Shown: piece by piece, positions 33,722-42,265 of the stretch
Numbering within the stretch: the stretch's first letter is position 1
How the letters are laid out: each line of letters begins with the position of its first letter
Source of the DNA: Candidatus Melainabacteria bacterium MEL.A1
GTDB taxonomy: Bacteria > Cyanobacteriota > Vampirovibrionia > Gastranaerophilales > Gastranaerophilaceae
Assembly: GCA_001765415.1 (NCBI GenBank)
Contig: CP017245.1
Coordinates: 1 to 64,000, forward strand
Direction: 5' to 3'
Length of the DNA stretch: 64,000 bases
Translations under genes and position numbers: made by a program
The notes under the pieces: model-generated
Seen by the model: the letters and a program-made list of their open reading frames with translations, nothing else
Told to the model about the DNA's origin: nothing
The model's database searches: none

Positions 33722-35986
33722 TTAAAAATTATATTCAGGAATTTCAAAAGGTTCATTGTTTGCATCTTTATCAACAAATTCAAGGTAATATTTCATAGCC
33801 TCGTCTTTAGTTGAGTTGTAGAATTTGTCACTAATGAATTTTTTGTGCAATTCTGTTCTGTCGCCTGAATAATTTCCCATTATGTTGGCATAAGTTTCAA
33901 GAATAGCCTTGTCTGAGCCGCCTCCATAAGCTTTTGTTTTAGCATCAGTTCCGGAAGGTCGGATTTCTATGTATTTGTCGGTAAATTCAAGATATGTTCC
34001 ATCACCAACAAATTTTATTGAAACAAGGTTGTCAAAAATTAGGCTTTTGAATGAATCATTCAAAACTTCTTTGACATCTCCAAGTGTCATAATACCTTTT
34101 TTTACGCCCATTGCCATTGATAGGTAGAACAAATCATTTTTTGTTCTCTTTGCTTCTCCTAGAACTTTTTCTTTTTTTAGTTTGTTTATATCCGGTTCAG
34201 ATTCGTTGTAATAAGCTATATCAACTCTTGTATCAAATCTGCCGATAATGTTGTTTTCTTCGAAAATTTGAACAAGGTATTTGGACAATGGTGTTTGTTC
34301 TTTTTGGAGTTTAGCAAGCAAAGCTGATGCAACGATAATTGCTTCTGTTGCACTTTTTTCTCTCATTGCAATTGCAAATCTGCCGTTTTGAGATTTAATC
34401 AATTCTTCTGTTCCCATAATCATTCCGCCAGATTCCTCACCTGCAAAGACTAATCTAGGGTTAACTCCAAGATTGATAGAATTTCCTAAAACATCGTCAA
34501 TAATTACTTCTTTTTCAGGATTGTTTTTTAGCTTTAATTCAACTTTTTTCATAATGTTGGCAATTTCTTTAAAACCAACGGGAACATTTACAACTTTAAT
34601 CCCTTGTTTTTTAGCCCATTCATCCCAAGAAATCGCTGATGCGGTTGTCTTAATCATAAATCTTGGGTGATTAATCCAAAGATTTTGAGATTTTAGTTGT
34701 TTAGACCAAAAATCCATAAGCATTAAAAACGCCTGATTTGCAGTGAATACTGTCAAAATTAAATCATTGTTCAATCTGACATAGTCAATTCCAGCTTTTT
34801 CAAGTTCAGGAATTTTATCAGCTTTTTCAGTTTGAGTAACAGTCAATCTGTCATGGTCTGGATCTGTAATTAAAACTGCTGTTCCTACCGGGAGTTTTGT
34901 TAATCTTTCGTCGTAGTGCATTGTTTCAATTACAGGGAAGAATTTTTCTCCGCTACGTTTTTTTGCAACTACTGTTGCATCTACAGAGTAATCGTAAAAA
35001 GCCTTTTCGCCTTTTGGTGTATGGTCGTATTTGCCAATTGAGTGAAAGAAAGAATCTTCTTCGGTATCAAACCATGTGAATTTGTCTGAAATATCTAATT
35101 TTTTTAAAACTCTGCTTAATGTTCTGTATGCAGAGCCACCAACGCTTTCAATAACGATTTTGTCTTTAATTTCTTTGACTAAGTCAAGATTAATTTTTTG
35201 CGCAACCCCTGATTTTAAGTATTCTACGTATAAATCAACTCCATCATCAATGTTTGCTAACACTTTTTCATCAATCAACGGATTATCAGTGGCTGCGATT
35301 TTGATTTCGTATGTTCCATCTTTTTCTGTTTTGTTAAAAATCTCTTGAATTTTGTTTACAAATTCCATAGATTCTTCCGGCAAATATTGGCTACCTTGAC
35401 AGTTTAAGTCTTTTGTTGCGTTTTTAACGGAAATTCCGTGACTTGATGTAATATATTCTCCACCCAAAAGATCTAATTTGAATGCCAAAAATGACGCAAG
35501 CCAAATTGGAATAGTTTTTTTGCCTTCCGGTACAAGAGTTCTAATTCCTTGTGCTGCTTGTACTCTTGTTATTGCATCAAGGAATAAATCTGAATTATAA
35601 CGAACTTCTCTGCCTGCAACTTTTACAATTTTTTTACCTTTGTATTTTTCATTCGCAACAAGTGCTTTTGCTAAAGTTGCTAAAACAATTCCGACTAAGT
35701 TAATTGGAAATCTTGTGTCTTGAGGATAAAGAATATTTTGTGGCCCTCTAATTCCGGCAGTAGAAACTTTTGCCTCTTTGGCGTAATTCGCAAACCATTC
35801 TTCAAGGTTCAAACCTTCTGGGTTAGTATCTTTATCGTAGGGTTTTAAATGTTCTCTTTTTAATGTAAATGTAAACTCGCCTTTTTGTGAAAAATCCATG
35901 AGATTAAGATTTTTTATATAATCGGGAGTTTTGTCGTAAACGCTTTTAAATAGTTCGTTTTCTAACTCTACATTTGATGTTTTCAT
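33722..35986 (-). CDS. divergent alpha-D-phosphohexomutase (phosphoglucomutase-like)
   Basis: A 754-residue member of the phosphoglucomutase/phosphomannomutase superfamily, interconverting hexose-1- and -6-phosphates. STAGIRG (75-81), the phosphoserine loop TSSHGISVKNATK near residue 180-192, the metal loop ITDPDHDRLTV, EESGG, and the phosphate-binding IRPSGTDAKTKAYGGG are in order. The usual TASHNP is replaced by TSSHGI, and DGDADR by DPDHDR. It is far longer than the 450-580 aa norm, with insertions in the middle domains. The start at 35986 overlaps nothing upstream. Reaction on glucose-1-phosphate is likely but the variant loops make the substrate uncertain. Confidence 0.82.
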   Translation of the reverse strand: MKTSNVELENELFKSVYDKTPDYIKNLNLMDFSQKGEFTFTLKREHLKPYDKDTNPEGLNLEEWFANYAKEAKVSTAGIRGPQNILYPQDTRFPINLVGIVLATLAKALVANEKYKGKKIVKVAGREVRYNSDLFLDAITRVQAAQGIRTLVPEGKKTIPIWLASFLAFKLDLLGGEYITSSHGISVKNATKDLNCQGSQYLPEESMEFVNKIQEIFNKTEKDGTYEIKIAATDNPLIDEKVLANIDDGVDLYVEYLKSGVAQKINLDLVKEIKDKIVIESVGGSAYRTLSRVLKKLDISDKFTWFDTEEDSFFHSIGKYDHTPKGEKAFYDYSVDATVVAKKRSGEKFFPVIETMHYDERLTKLPVGTAVLITDPDHDRLTVTQTEKADKIPELEKAGIDYVRLNNDLILTVFTANQAFLMLMDFWSKQLKSQNLWINHPRFMIKTTASAISWDEWAKKQGIKVVNVPVGFKEIANIMKKVELKLKNNPEKEVIIDDVLGNSINLGVNPRLVFAGEESGGMIMGTEELIKSQNGRFAIAMREKSATEAIIVASALLAKLQKEQTPLSKYLVQIFEENNIIGRFDTRVDIAYYNESEPDINKLKKEKVLGEAKRTKNDLFYLSMAMGVKKGIMTLGDVKEVLNDSFKSLIFDNLVSIKFVGDGTYLEFTDKYIEIRPSGTDAKTKAYGGGSDKAILETYANIMGNYSGDRTELHKKFISDKFYNSTKDEAMKYYLEFVDKDANNEPFEIPEYNF

Positions 35987-36084
35987 ATTTTTCTCTCCTT
36001 AATAATAGTTATAATATATATGAAAAACTTGTAATGTGCAAATTTTGCATATATAATTGTATTATTAAACATAGGAGAAAAATT

Positions 36085-36777
36085 TTGTTCTGGGATAAAG
36101 ATAAAAATTATACAAGGCGAACTGCGGATGAATATAATGTTTGGAGGACTATTTTCCAATTCATTATATGCAGAATTTTTTATATGATTAGGTGTAAGTT
36201 GATATATCGCTTGAAGGTTGAAGGTTTGGAAAATGTGCCGAAAGACAATGCTTATATTGTTTGTCCAAATCATTTATCAACTTTAGATCCACCCATGATT
36301 GCGGGTATTTTGCCTAGACGTGTTTCTTTTATGGCGAAAAAAGAACTTTTTGATATTCCATTTATTAGATGGTGGATTGATTGGTTAGGAACTTTTGCCG
36401 TAAATAGAGAGAGTTTAGGCCCTTCTACTATAAAAACAGTTATGGAAATAAAAAAGAGTAATTGGGTTTTTGGGATTTTCCCTCAAGGAACAAGAGGTGT
36501 TCCTGGAACTATAACTGGTGTTACAGAAGGTTTTGCAAAACTTGCTAAAATTACAAAATGTGCAGTTCTTCCGATTGGTATAGTTGGAACTCAAGAGGCT
36601 AGGCACTTGCCATTTACTGGAAAAGTTGTGGTGAAAATTGGAAAACCTATTCCGTATAATAAAGATCCGGAAGTCGTTAGACAACAATGGATAAAACAAA
36701 TTCAGGAACTAACAGGGTTTAAATACATAGAACCGCAAGAAGAACATTTAGGAGTTGGTGATGAACAAAGAGCGTAA
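36085..36777 (+). CDS. PlsC-like 1-acylglycerol-3-phosphate acyltransferase 1
   Basis: A 230-residue acyltransferase making phosphatidate from lysophosphatidate. The catalytic NHxxxxD motif is NHLSTLD (about 52-58); further motifs are FPQGTRG and PIGIVGT. The start is TTG 36085, chosen because AGGAG lies 7 nt upstream (36073-36077) and because the sequence after it (FWDKDKNYTRRTADEYN) aligns with the start of the paralogue that follows. The open frame from 35974 would overlap the divergent gene. It overlaps the second copy by 17 nt. Tandem arrangement suggests duplication. Confidence 0.85.
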   Translation: MFWDKDKNYTRRTADEYNVWRTIFQFIICRIFYMIRCKLIYRLKVEGLENVPKDNAYIVCPNHLSTLDPPMIAGILPRRVSFMAKKELFDIPFIRWWIDWLGTFAVNRESLGPSTIKTVMEIKKSNWVFGIFPQGTRGVPGTITGVTEGFAKLAKITKCAVLPIGIVGTQEARHLPFTGKVVVKIGKPIPYNKDPEVVRQQWIKQIQELTGFKYIEPQEEHLGVGDEQRA

Positions 36778-37462
36778 TTATAATAGAAGATATCCAAATG
36801 AATATAATATTTTCAGAACAATTTTTTATATGTCATTTTTGTATTTTGTTGTAATTCCGTTTATGAAAATATTTTATGATTGCAAGATTTCTGGCAGAGA
36901 AAATCTCCCGACAAAAGCAAAAAGCGGAAAATTTATTTATACTGCCAATCACGTATCACACTTTGACCCGCCAATGGTTACAATGGCTTGTGGCAGACCG
37001 ATTGCTTATATGGCTAAAAAAGAATTATTTCAAAAAGGTGATAAGTTTGAATGGCTTGTAAAACGTTTAGGAGCTTTTGCGGTTGATAGAACAAAGCCTG
37101 AAATTGCCACATTTAAAACAGTTAAAGATATATTATCTACAAGTTGGTCTTTAGGGGTATTTCCACAAGGTGGAATCAGACCTTATGGCTCTGATATAAA
37201 TGATTTGAAAAAAGGTTTTATTGTAATTGCAAAAAATGCAAAAGCGGATATTGTTCCGGTTGCCATTGCTGAGTTTACAGGTTATCCGAAATTAAAACCG
37301 TTTACAAGAAGAAAAGTTAGATTACATGTTGGTAAACCAATTTCTTATAAACTAAGTCCGGAAGAAATTACTTATGAATGGTGTAAACAAATTTCCGAAT
37401 ATGCGGATTATACAAATTCCGCTCCAAATCCGGCTGAAAATAAGGAAATGGAAAACGTATAG
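36761..37462 (+). CDS. PlsC-like 1-acylglycerol-3-phosphate acyltransferase 2
   Basis: A 233-residue paralogue of the preceding gene. The NHxxxxD motif is NHVSHFD, and the acceptor-site motif FPQGGIRP replaces FPQGTRG, a substitution that may change acceptor use. The N-terminus (NKERNYNRRYPNEYNIFRTIFY) matches the first copy. ATG 36761 is used; it overlaps the upstream gene, so translation is coupled. Both proteins probably peripheral at the membrane with one N-terminal hydrophobic segment. Which of the two is PlsC and which another acyltransferase cannot be said. Confidence 0.85.
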   Translation: MNKERNYNRRYPNEYNIFRTIFYMSFLYFVVIPFMKIFYDCKISGRENLPTKAKSGKFIYTANHVSHFDPPMVTMACGRPIAYMAKKELFQKGDKFEWLVKRLGAFAVDRTKPEIATFKTVKDILSTSWSLGVFPQGGIRPYGSDINDLKKGFIVIAKNAKADIVPVAIAEFTGYPKLKPFTRRKVRLHVGKPISYKLSPEEITYEWCKQISEYADYTNSAPNPAENKEMENV

Positions 37463-37490
37463 TTATAATTAAGAAAACAAGGAGGTTCTT

Positions 37491-37532
37491 ATGAAAAAAT
37501 TTAAGCTCATCGGGGGGGGGGCAATCGCTTAG
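37491..37532 (+). other. truncated leader frame before the G10 pseudopilin (off state)
   Basis: GGAGG (37481-37485) precedes ATG 37491. With ten G the frame is M-K-K-F-K-L-I-G-G-G-A-I-A then TAG (37530-37532). With eleven G it would run through to the pseudopilin at 37565 (distance 74 nt, becoming 75). The leader starts like that at 287 (K-L-I-G-G-G-G-N versus K-L-V-G-G-G-G-N). Confidence 0.85.
37512..37521 (+). repeat. poly-G tract (G10) ahead of a pseudopilin
   Basis: Ten consecutive G in the cassette AAGCTCATCG(n)CAATC, shared with 305-328. The length puts the start codon at 37491 out of frame by one base with the pseudopilin. Confidence 0.9.
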
Positions 37533-37564
37533 CCACTCATATCAATAGTTTTGGTGTTATTTTT

Positions 37565-38230
37565 ATGCGATGCCTAGATGCATTTACTCTCGCCGAAGTT
37601 CTTGTCACTCTCGGCATAATCGGTGTAGTTTCTGCTATGACTGTTCCAACATTAATGCAGAATTATCAACGTCAATCCTATGTAACTCAATTACATAAGA
37701 CTTATAACGAAGTAAGTCAAGCTCTTTTAAGGTATCAAACAGATAAAAACGCAATTAATTTGACAGAGGCTGGTTTGACAACTCAAGCTGCGGTTAATGA
37801 TTTTGTTAATACGTATTTCAAAGTTGTAAAAACTTGCGAAGCAAATAATTCTTCTTGTTTTGCTGCTAGTTATAAAAAAGTTAATGGAACCGCATTAAAT
37901 GGTATAAGTATGCCATATACAGCTATCCTAGCAAGTGGTCAGACTATTGCAATTAATCCAAGAAATGATAATGCAGATATGGTATTACGTGTATTGGTTG
38001 ATGTAAATGGCTTAAAAGGACCAAATATTCAAGGGCGTGATTTGTTTGAAATGTTTGTTTATAACACTGGAGATGGCTTTATAATTGATGATTATGGCTC
38101 TGCTCCATTACCACTAACAGAAGCTCATAGGAATACTCATTTTAATACTTATTGCATTGCTGGTGGTAGAGGAAAAATGCACGGGTGTTTGGGAAAAATC
38201 TTAAACGACAATTGGCAAATGACGTATTAA
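37565..38230 (+). CDS. pseudopilin-like protein, out of frame behind G10
   Basis: A 221-residue frame (from ATG 37565) for a pseudopilin. The cleavage motif is DA|FTLAEVLVTLG, followed by a long hydrophobic helix and MQNYQRQSYVTQLHK, then DVNGLKGPNIQGRD and the ending GCLGKILNDNWQMTY. ATG 37565 has no ribosome site. The proper start with GGAGG is ATG 37491, whose frame is broken by the poly-G length, and one extra G would restore it. As sequenced, the gene is probably off or weakly expressed. The mature region is very close to the genes at 287 and 44168, so it is not decayed. Confidence 0.85.
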   Translation: MRCLDAFTLAEVLVTLGIIGVVSAMTVPTLMQNYQRQSYVTQLHKTYNEVSQALLRYQTDKNAINLTEAGLTTQAAVNDFVNTYFKVVKTCEANNSSCFAASYKKVNGTALNGISMPYTAILASGQTIAINPRNDNADMVLRVLVDVNGLKGPNIQGRDLFEMFVYNTGDGFIIDDYGSAPLPLTEAHRNTHFNTYCIAGGRGKMHGCLGKILNDNWQMTY

Positions 38231-38246
38231 TTTAGTTTATGTATAG

Positions 38247-38280
38247 AACAAACCTCTGATTTAATAATCAGAGGTTTGTT
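38247..38280. terminator. bidirectional terminator
   Basis: AACAAACCTCTGAT, loop TTAATA, ATCAGAGGTTTGTT after the pseudopilin; the convergent gene at 38310 may share it. Confidence 0.9.
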
Positions 38281-38309
38281 GTTTATATTTGAAGAAAGAA
38301 ATTATAAGA

Positions 38310-39521
38310 TTATGCAGCTTGCGCTGTTTGTTTTGGTTGTTCCATTTTTACTTCTTTAGCTACTTGTTTAGTGTTAGCTGGTTGTTCCATTTTTACTTCT
38401 TTAGCTGCTTGTTCAGTGTTAGCTGGTTGTTCTGCTTTTGGAGCTTCTGCCGGCAATTGTTCCAATTTTGCTAAAGCTGCTGTTGCTGCTTCTTGAACGC
38501 TCTTGTCTTGGTCGTTCTTAGCAATTGTAAACAATGTTGTTAAGTCTTGTTTGTATGCCGGTTGTTGAATGTAGCTTAAAGCTTCAATTGCAGATGTTCT
38601 TACCATTGGGTTAGGGTTGTTTTTCAACTGTTCTACAATAGTTACCGCTCCTGGTAATTCTGTTAGAGGAACTGTTGAACCTGTTAATTTTGCAACTTCA
38701 TCGCCGTACAATTTTTGCATAATTGATGATGTGAACATTGCATAGCTTTTATTTCTTTCAGCTTGTTCCATCGGAGTAATTGTTGTTGCTAATTTTTTAT
38801 CTGCATCTGAAAGTTGTTCGCCTTTCATTAACTTTTCTCTTGCTGCAATTTGTTCTGCAGTTGGACCTGCCAATTTGCTAGAATCTGTGTTAACGATGGT
38901 ATTAAGTGCATTTACTACTTTTTCATCTAACAATTCTGTAGCTTTTTGAGGTTCATCTTTTACCATGTTTGCAATTTCTTCCATTGCATTGGCTTGAACT
39001 TCATAATCAGGGTTTGTTAATTTTGCAATAAATGTATTCAAATCAACTTGTGGAGCCATCGGTGCCGGTTGTTCTATTTCAACTTTTGGAGCTTCTGCGG
39101 ATTTTGGAGCTTCTGCTGCCGGTTGAGTAACCATTGGTGCCGGTGTATTAATATTTTGCTGCTGAATTACTTGAGGAGCTGCTTGAGCTGCTGCTGGTTC
39201 TGCAACTTGTGGAGCAGGTTGAACTGTTTGTCCCGGAATACTTGCTACAGGTTGTTGCGGCATGTAATAAGGTTGAACAGGAGCCTTTGGATAATCATAT
39301 AATTGCGCTTGTGGGTAGTTGTATAATGGCATTGTTGGTTGAGCGTATTGAGGAACGTTCATTGCAACTTGTCCAACGCCTGGAGCGCTAACTGATGGGT
39401 TGTGTACATCAATCTTTACTGCATTGTAATTAGGAGCAGGTGTAGCCTGTGCATATTGTGGGGCGTACGGCTGCATTTGGGGTTGCATGTAAGGATTTAC
39501 TAAATTTGGAGCTTGAATCAT
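38310..39521 (-). CDS. Pro/Gln-rich protein with HEAT-like repeats and a tandem-repeat tail
   Basis: A 403-residue protein. The N-terminal 140 residues are Pro/Gln/Ala/Tyr-rich low complexity. The centre (about 150-360) is all-helical with HEAT-like units (NPDYEVQANAMEEIANMV and NPMVRTSAIEALSYI), suggesting a scaffold. The C-terminus carries a 15-residue tandem unit, EQPANTEQAAKEVKM and EQPANTKQVAKEVKM, then a partial EQP. In DNA this is a 45-bp repeat. No signal or membrane span. The repeats imply length change by slippage. Function unknown. Confidence 0.7.
   Translation of the reverse strand: MIQAPNLVNPYMQPQMQPYAPQYAQATPAPNYNAVKIDVHNPSVSAPGVGQVAMNVPQYAQPTMPLYNYPQAQLYDYPKAPVQPYYMPQQPVASIPGQTVQPAPQVAEPAAAQAAPQVIQQQNINTPAPMVTQPAAEAPKSAEAPKVEIEQPAPMAPQVDLNTFIAKLTNPDYEVQANAMEEIANMVKDEPQKATELLDEKVVNALNTIVNTDSSKLAGPTAEQIAAREKLMKGEQLSDADKKLATTITPMEQAERNKSYAMFTSSIMQKLYGDEVAKLTGSTVPLTELPGAVTIVEQLKNNPNPMVRTSAIEALSYIQQPAYKQDLTTLFTIAKNDQDKSVQEAATAALAKLEQLPAEAPKAEQPANTEQAAKEVKMEQPANTKQVAKEVKMEQPKQTAQAA
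38325..38420. repeat. 45-bp tandem repeat in the 38310 gene
   Basis: Two nearly identical copies of a 45-bp unit beginning GTTGTTCCATTTTTACTTCT and ending GTGTTAGCTG, differing at a few bases, then a partial third. It is in frame, and encodes the 15-residue tail unit. Confidence 0.7.
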
Positions 39522-39652
39522 TTAATTTCTTCCTTTCAATAAAATATGTCTATATTTTTATTCTACTGTTTAAATATCCCTCAAGGAATAAAATTGCTAA
39601 AATTTCGTTTTTTTTTAATAATTCTTAACAAAATTATACACATCTCTACAAA

Positions 39653-39681
39653 TTTTGATTAATTTTTGTTTGTGCTATAAT
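39653..39681 (+). promoter_or_regulatory. candidate promoter of the transketolase-ftsEX cluster
   Basis: TTTTGA (39653-39658) and an extended TGCTATAAT with -10 TATAAT (39676-39681), 17 nt apart. Upstream of ATG 39715. Confidence 0.45.
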
Positions 39682-39714
39682 GTTGATGCACACAGATGAA
39701 CGGGATTGTATAAA

Positions 39715-40674
39715 ATGAATATTAACAGAAATGAAAAAAAATCTATTAGGTCAATTTTTGGTAAGACATTAGCTGAGTTAGGAAAAACTAATCCAAGTAT
39801 TGTTGTTTTGGATGCCGATTTAGCATGCTCTACACAAACTCAATTCTTTGCAAAAGAATTTCCCGAGAGATTTTTTGATTGTGGAATTGCAGAACAAGAT
39901 ATGGTAACAACGGCAGTTGGTTTGTCTACGACAGGTAAAATACCTTTTGCAGCAAGTTTTGCGGTATTCATTACAGGTCGAGCATATGATCAGGTTAGAA
40001 ATTCTATTTGTTATCCTAAATTCAATGTTAAATTAGTTGGAACGCATGGCGGTGTTACGGTTGGTGAAGATGGCGCAAGTCATGAAGCGTTGGAGGATAT
40101 CTCTCTTATGAGAACCTTGCCGAACATGTCTGTATTTGTTCCTGCCGATTGTAATGAATGTACTCAAATTATTAAATATGCAGCGGAGCATGACGGTCCT
40201 ATGTATATAAGAGTTCCACGTTCAAATGTTTGTGATGTTTATGATGAAAATTATAAATTTGATATAAATAAAGCAAATGTTTTGCAAGAAGGAACTGATG
40301 TTACAGTATTTACTAATGGTGAAACTGTGGCTGAAGTTATTGAAGCTGCAAATGAATTAGCAAAAGATGGTTATTCTATTGGAATTGTTAGTGTTCCGGT
40401 TGTAAAACCTATTGATAGCAAAACTATTGTTGAATGTGCTAAGAAATCTAAATTCGTTATTACTGTTGAAAATCACTCAATAATTGGCGGTTTAGGTAGC
40501 GCAGTTTGTGAAGTTTTATCAGAAAATTATCCTACAACAGTTCATAGAATTGGAGTGGAGGATAAATTTGGACAAAGCGGAAAAGCCGAAGAATTGCTTG
40601 ATTGTTATGGATTAAGTGCCAATAAATTAAGAACAAAAATCAGGCATTACATTGATAAATGTTGTGAAAAATAA
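39715..40674 (+). CDS. transketolase C-terminal subunit
   Basis: A 319-residue protein matching the pyrimidine-binding and C-terminal halves of transketolase. It starts RSIFGKTLAELGKTNPSIVVLDADLACST, then AEQDMVTTAVGLSTTGKIPFAASFAVFITGRAYDQVR, THGGVTVGEDGASH, and a C-terminal domain with ENHSIIGGLGSAV. In two-subunit transketolases the thiamine-binding N-half is a separate gene, usually directly upstream; it is absent here, so it must be elsewhere or the protein acts alone. ATG 39715 is preferred over TTG 39706. ftsE follows 9 nt later. Confidence 0.88.
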   Translation: MNINRNEKKSIRSIFGKTLAELGKTNPSIVVLDADLACSTQTQFFAKEFPERFFDCGIAEQDMVTTAVGLSTTGKIPFAASFAVFITGRAYDQVRNSICYPKFNVKLVGTHGGVTVGEDGASHEALEDISLMRTLPNMSVFVPADCNECTQIIKYAAEHDGPMYIRVPRSNVCDVYDENYKFDINKANVLQEGTDVTVFTNGETVAEVIEAANELAKDGYSIGIVSVPVVKPIDSKTIVECAKKSKFVITVENHSIIGGLGSAVCEVLSENYPTTVHRIGVEDKFGQSGKAEELLDCYGLSANKLRTKIRHYIDKCCEK

Positions 40675-40683
40675 AGGAAAGTC

Positions 40684-41361
40684 ATGATACAATTTAGATC
40701 AGTTACAAAAAAATACAAAAACGATCATTATGCGTTAAAAAACATTAATCTTGATATTATGTCAGGTGAGTTTGTTTTTATTGTAGGTGCATCTGGTGCC
40801 GGAAAATCAACTTTAATGAAACTTTTGTATAACGAAGAACGCCCTACAAGTGGAACTGTTACGATAGGTGGAATTAATATTGCAAACCTTTCTAATGATA
40901 AAGTTCCTAATTTGAGAAGATGTATGGGGATTGTTTTTCAGGATTATAAACTCCTTCAAAATCAAAGTGTTTACGATAACGTTGCTTATGTTATCAGAAC
41001 ATTAGGGATTAGCTCAAAAGAAATCAACGCAAGGGTTTCTGGTGCATTAAAAATTGTTGGTTTGTATGACAAGATGAATGCAACTCCGTCAGAATTATCT
41101 GGTGGTGAACAACAGAGGGTTGGTATTGCACGTGCAATCGTAAATGGACCTCCTTTGTTGATTGCAGATGAACCGACTGGTAACTTAGATCCGAAAAACT
41201 CTATGGAAATTATGCAGATTTTGGATCAGATTAATCAGAGAGGAATTACAGTTATCGTTTCTACTCACGATAATGCGATGGTAGATTATTTTAGAAAAAG
41301 AGTAATTACTCTTGATAATGGTGAAATTGTAAGAGATATACAAGCAGGTACGTATGAATAA
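40684..41361 (+). CDS. ftsE: FtsE cell-division ABC ATPase
   Basis: A 225-residue ABC ATPase: Walker A GASGAGKST, VFQDYKLL, signature ELSGGEQQR, Walker B LLIADEPTGNLDP and STHD. FtsE with FtsX transmits divisome state to peptidoglycan hydrolases. LLQNQSVYDNVAY and the length are typical, and ftsX follows with an 8-nt overlap. It sits 9 nt after the transketolase gene. Confidence 0.93.
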   Translation: MIQFRSVTKKYKNDHYALKNINLDIMSGEFVFIVGASGAGKSTLMKLLYNEERPTSGTVTIGGINIANLSNDKVPNLRRCMGIVFQDYKLLQNQSVYDNVAYVIRTLGISSKEINARVSGALKIVGLYDKMNATPSELSGGEQQRVGIARAIVNGPPLLIADEPTGNLDPKNSMEIMQILDQINQRGITVIVSTHDNAMVDYFRKRVITLDNGEIVRDIQAGTYE

Positions 41362-42262
41362 TTCAAAAGCAGAAATTAAGAAAAAAGTAAAAAAACACAT
41401 CCCGAAAGATTGGTTATGTGAATTAAGGATATTATATCGTTTGACCAAACAAACCGTTCACGATATTGCAAGAACTGGTATTGTTAACCTCGTTATTATT
41501 ACGACAATGGCAGCGATATTGACTATATTTGCTTCTTTCTTCCGTTCTGCAATTTCAATTTCGGCTTTTGCACATGAACTTGGTAATGTGTTGGAAATTT
41601 CTGTTTATTTAAAAGATAATGCCGATGCAAATGTTGCAAAAACAAGGATTAAAGAGTTTGAGCATGTTGAAAGTGTAGCTCTTGTGCCAAAAGCAAATTC
41701 TTGGTCTAACTTGAAACGTGAAATGGATTTGCCGGATATTGAAAACCCACTACCTGATACGCTTCATGTAAAAGTTGATAAACCAGAGAATATTGATAGT
41801 GTGTTTAAGAACATTAAACAGTTAACGTCTGTTGAAGATATGAGTTACGCACAAGATTTGGCTAAAAAGATTGAGGCTTTAAACCATGTCGTTAATGTTA
41901 TAACTGTGTTAGTTGTAATTATTATGGGCATGTTGACGATTACGATTATTAACAACACAATTCAGCTTGTAATCCAGTCACGTAAAGAGGAAATAGAAAT
42001 TATGCGATTGATGGGGGTTTCAAACTGGTATATCAGGTTCCCGTTGATAATGCAGGGTGCTTTTTACGGTTTTTCCGGTGCAGTTATTGCGTTGTTACCT
42101 TTGAATTGTGTTCAAAACGGATTAAATCACATGCACCAATTCTTTATGGTTCCAACTCCGCTTTATGCTCAAAATTTTGTCATTGTAGTTATGTTTGCAA
42201 TGGCTATTTTGTTTGGCGCAGGTGGTAGTTTCCTTTGTATCAAAAAACATTTGCAGGTGTAG
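41354..42262 (+). CDS. ftsX: FtsX cell-division ABC permease
   Basis: A 302-residue inner-membrane protein. A cytoplasmic N-terminus, a first span (about 43-65), an extracytoplasmic domain (about 68-180) with ISVYLKDNADA and LPDTLHVKVDKP, then three spans to the end. The LMGVSNWYIRFPLIMQGAFYGFSGA segment is an FtsX landmark. It partners with FtsE. In bacteria the extracytoplasmic domain binds hydrolase adaptors such as EnvC. The next gene starts within a few nucleotides. Confidence 0.93.
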   Translation: MNNSKAEIKKKVKKHIPKDWLCELRILYRLTKQTVHDIARTGIVNLVIITTMAAILTIFASFFRSAISISAFAHELGNVLEISVYLKDNADANVAKTRIKEFEHVESVALVPKANSWSNLKREMDLPDIENPLPDTLHVKVDKPENIDSVFKNIKQLTSVEDMSYAQDLAKKIEALNHVVNVITVLVVIIMGMLTITIINNTIQLVIQSRKEEIEIMRLMGVSNWYIRFPLIMQGAFYGFSGAVIALLPLNCVQNGLNHMHQFFMVPTPLYAQNFVIVVMFAMAILFGAGGSFLCIKKHLQV

Positions 42263-42265
42263 TTG

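Noticed and set aside
37501..37525. Poly-G tract as an assembly error only
   Set aside because: Possible, but the same cassette appears at 305-328 with a different length and intact frame, and the adjacent stop and frame fit a switch. Kept as a finding with read-level checking advised.
40684..41361. FtsE as a MacB/LolD-type ATPase
   Set aside because: The following gene is a clear FtsX with the right topology and motif, which decides the call.
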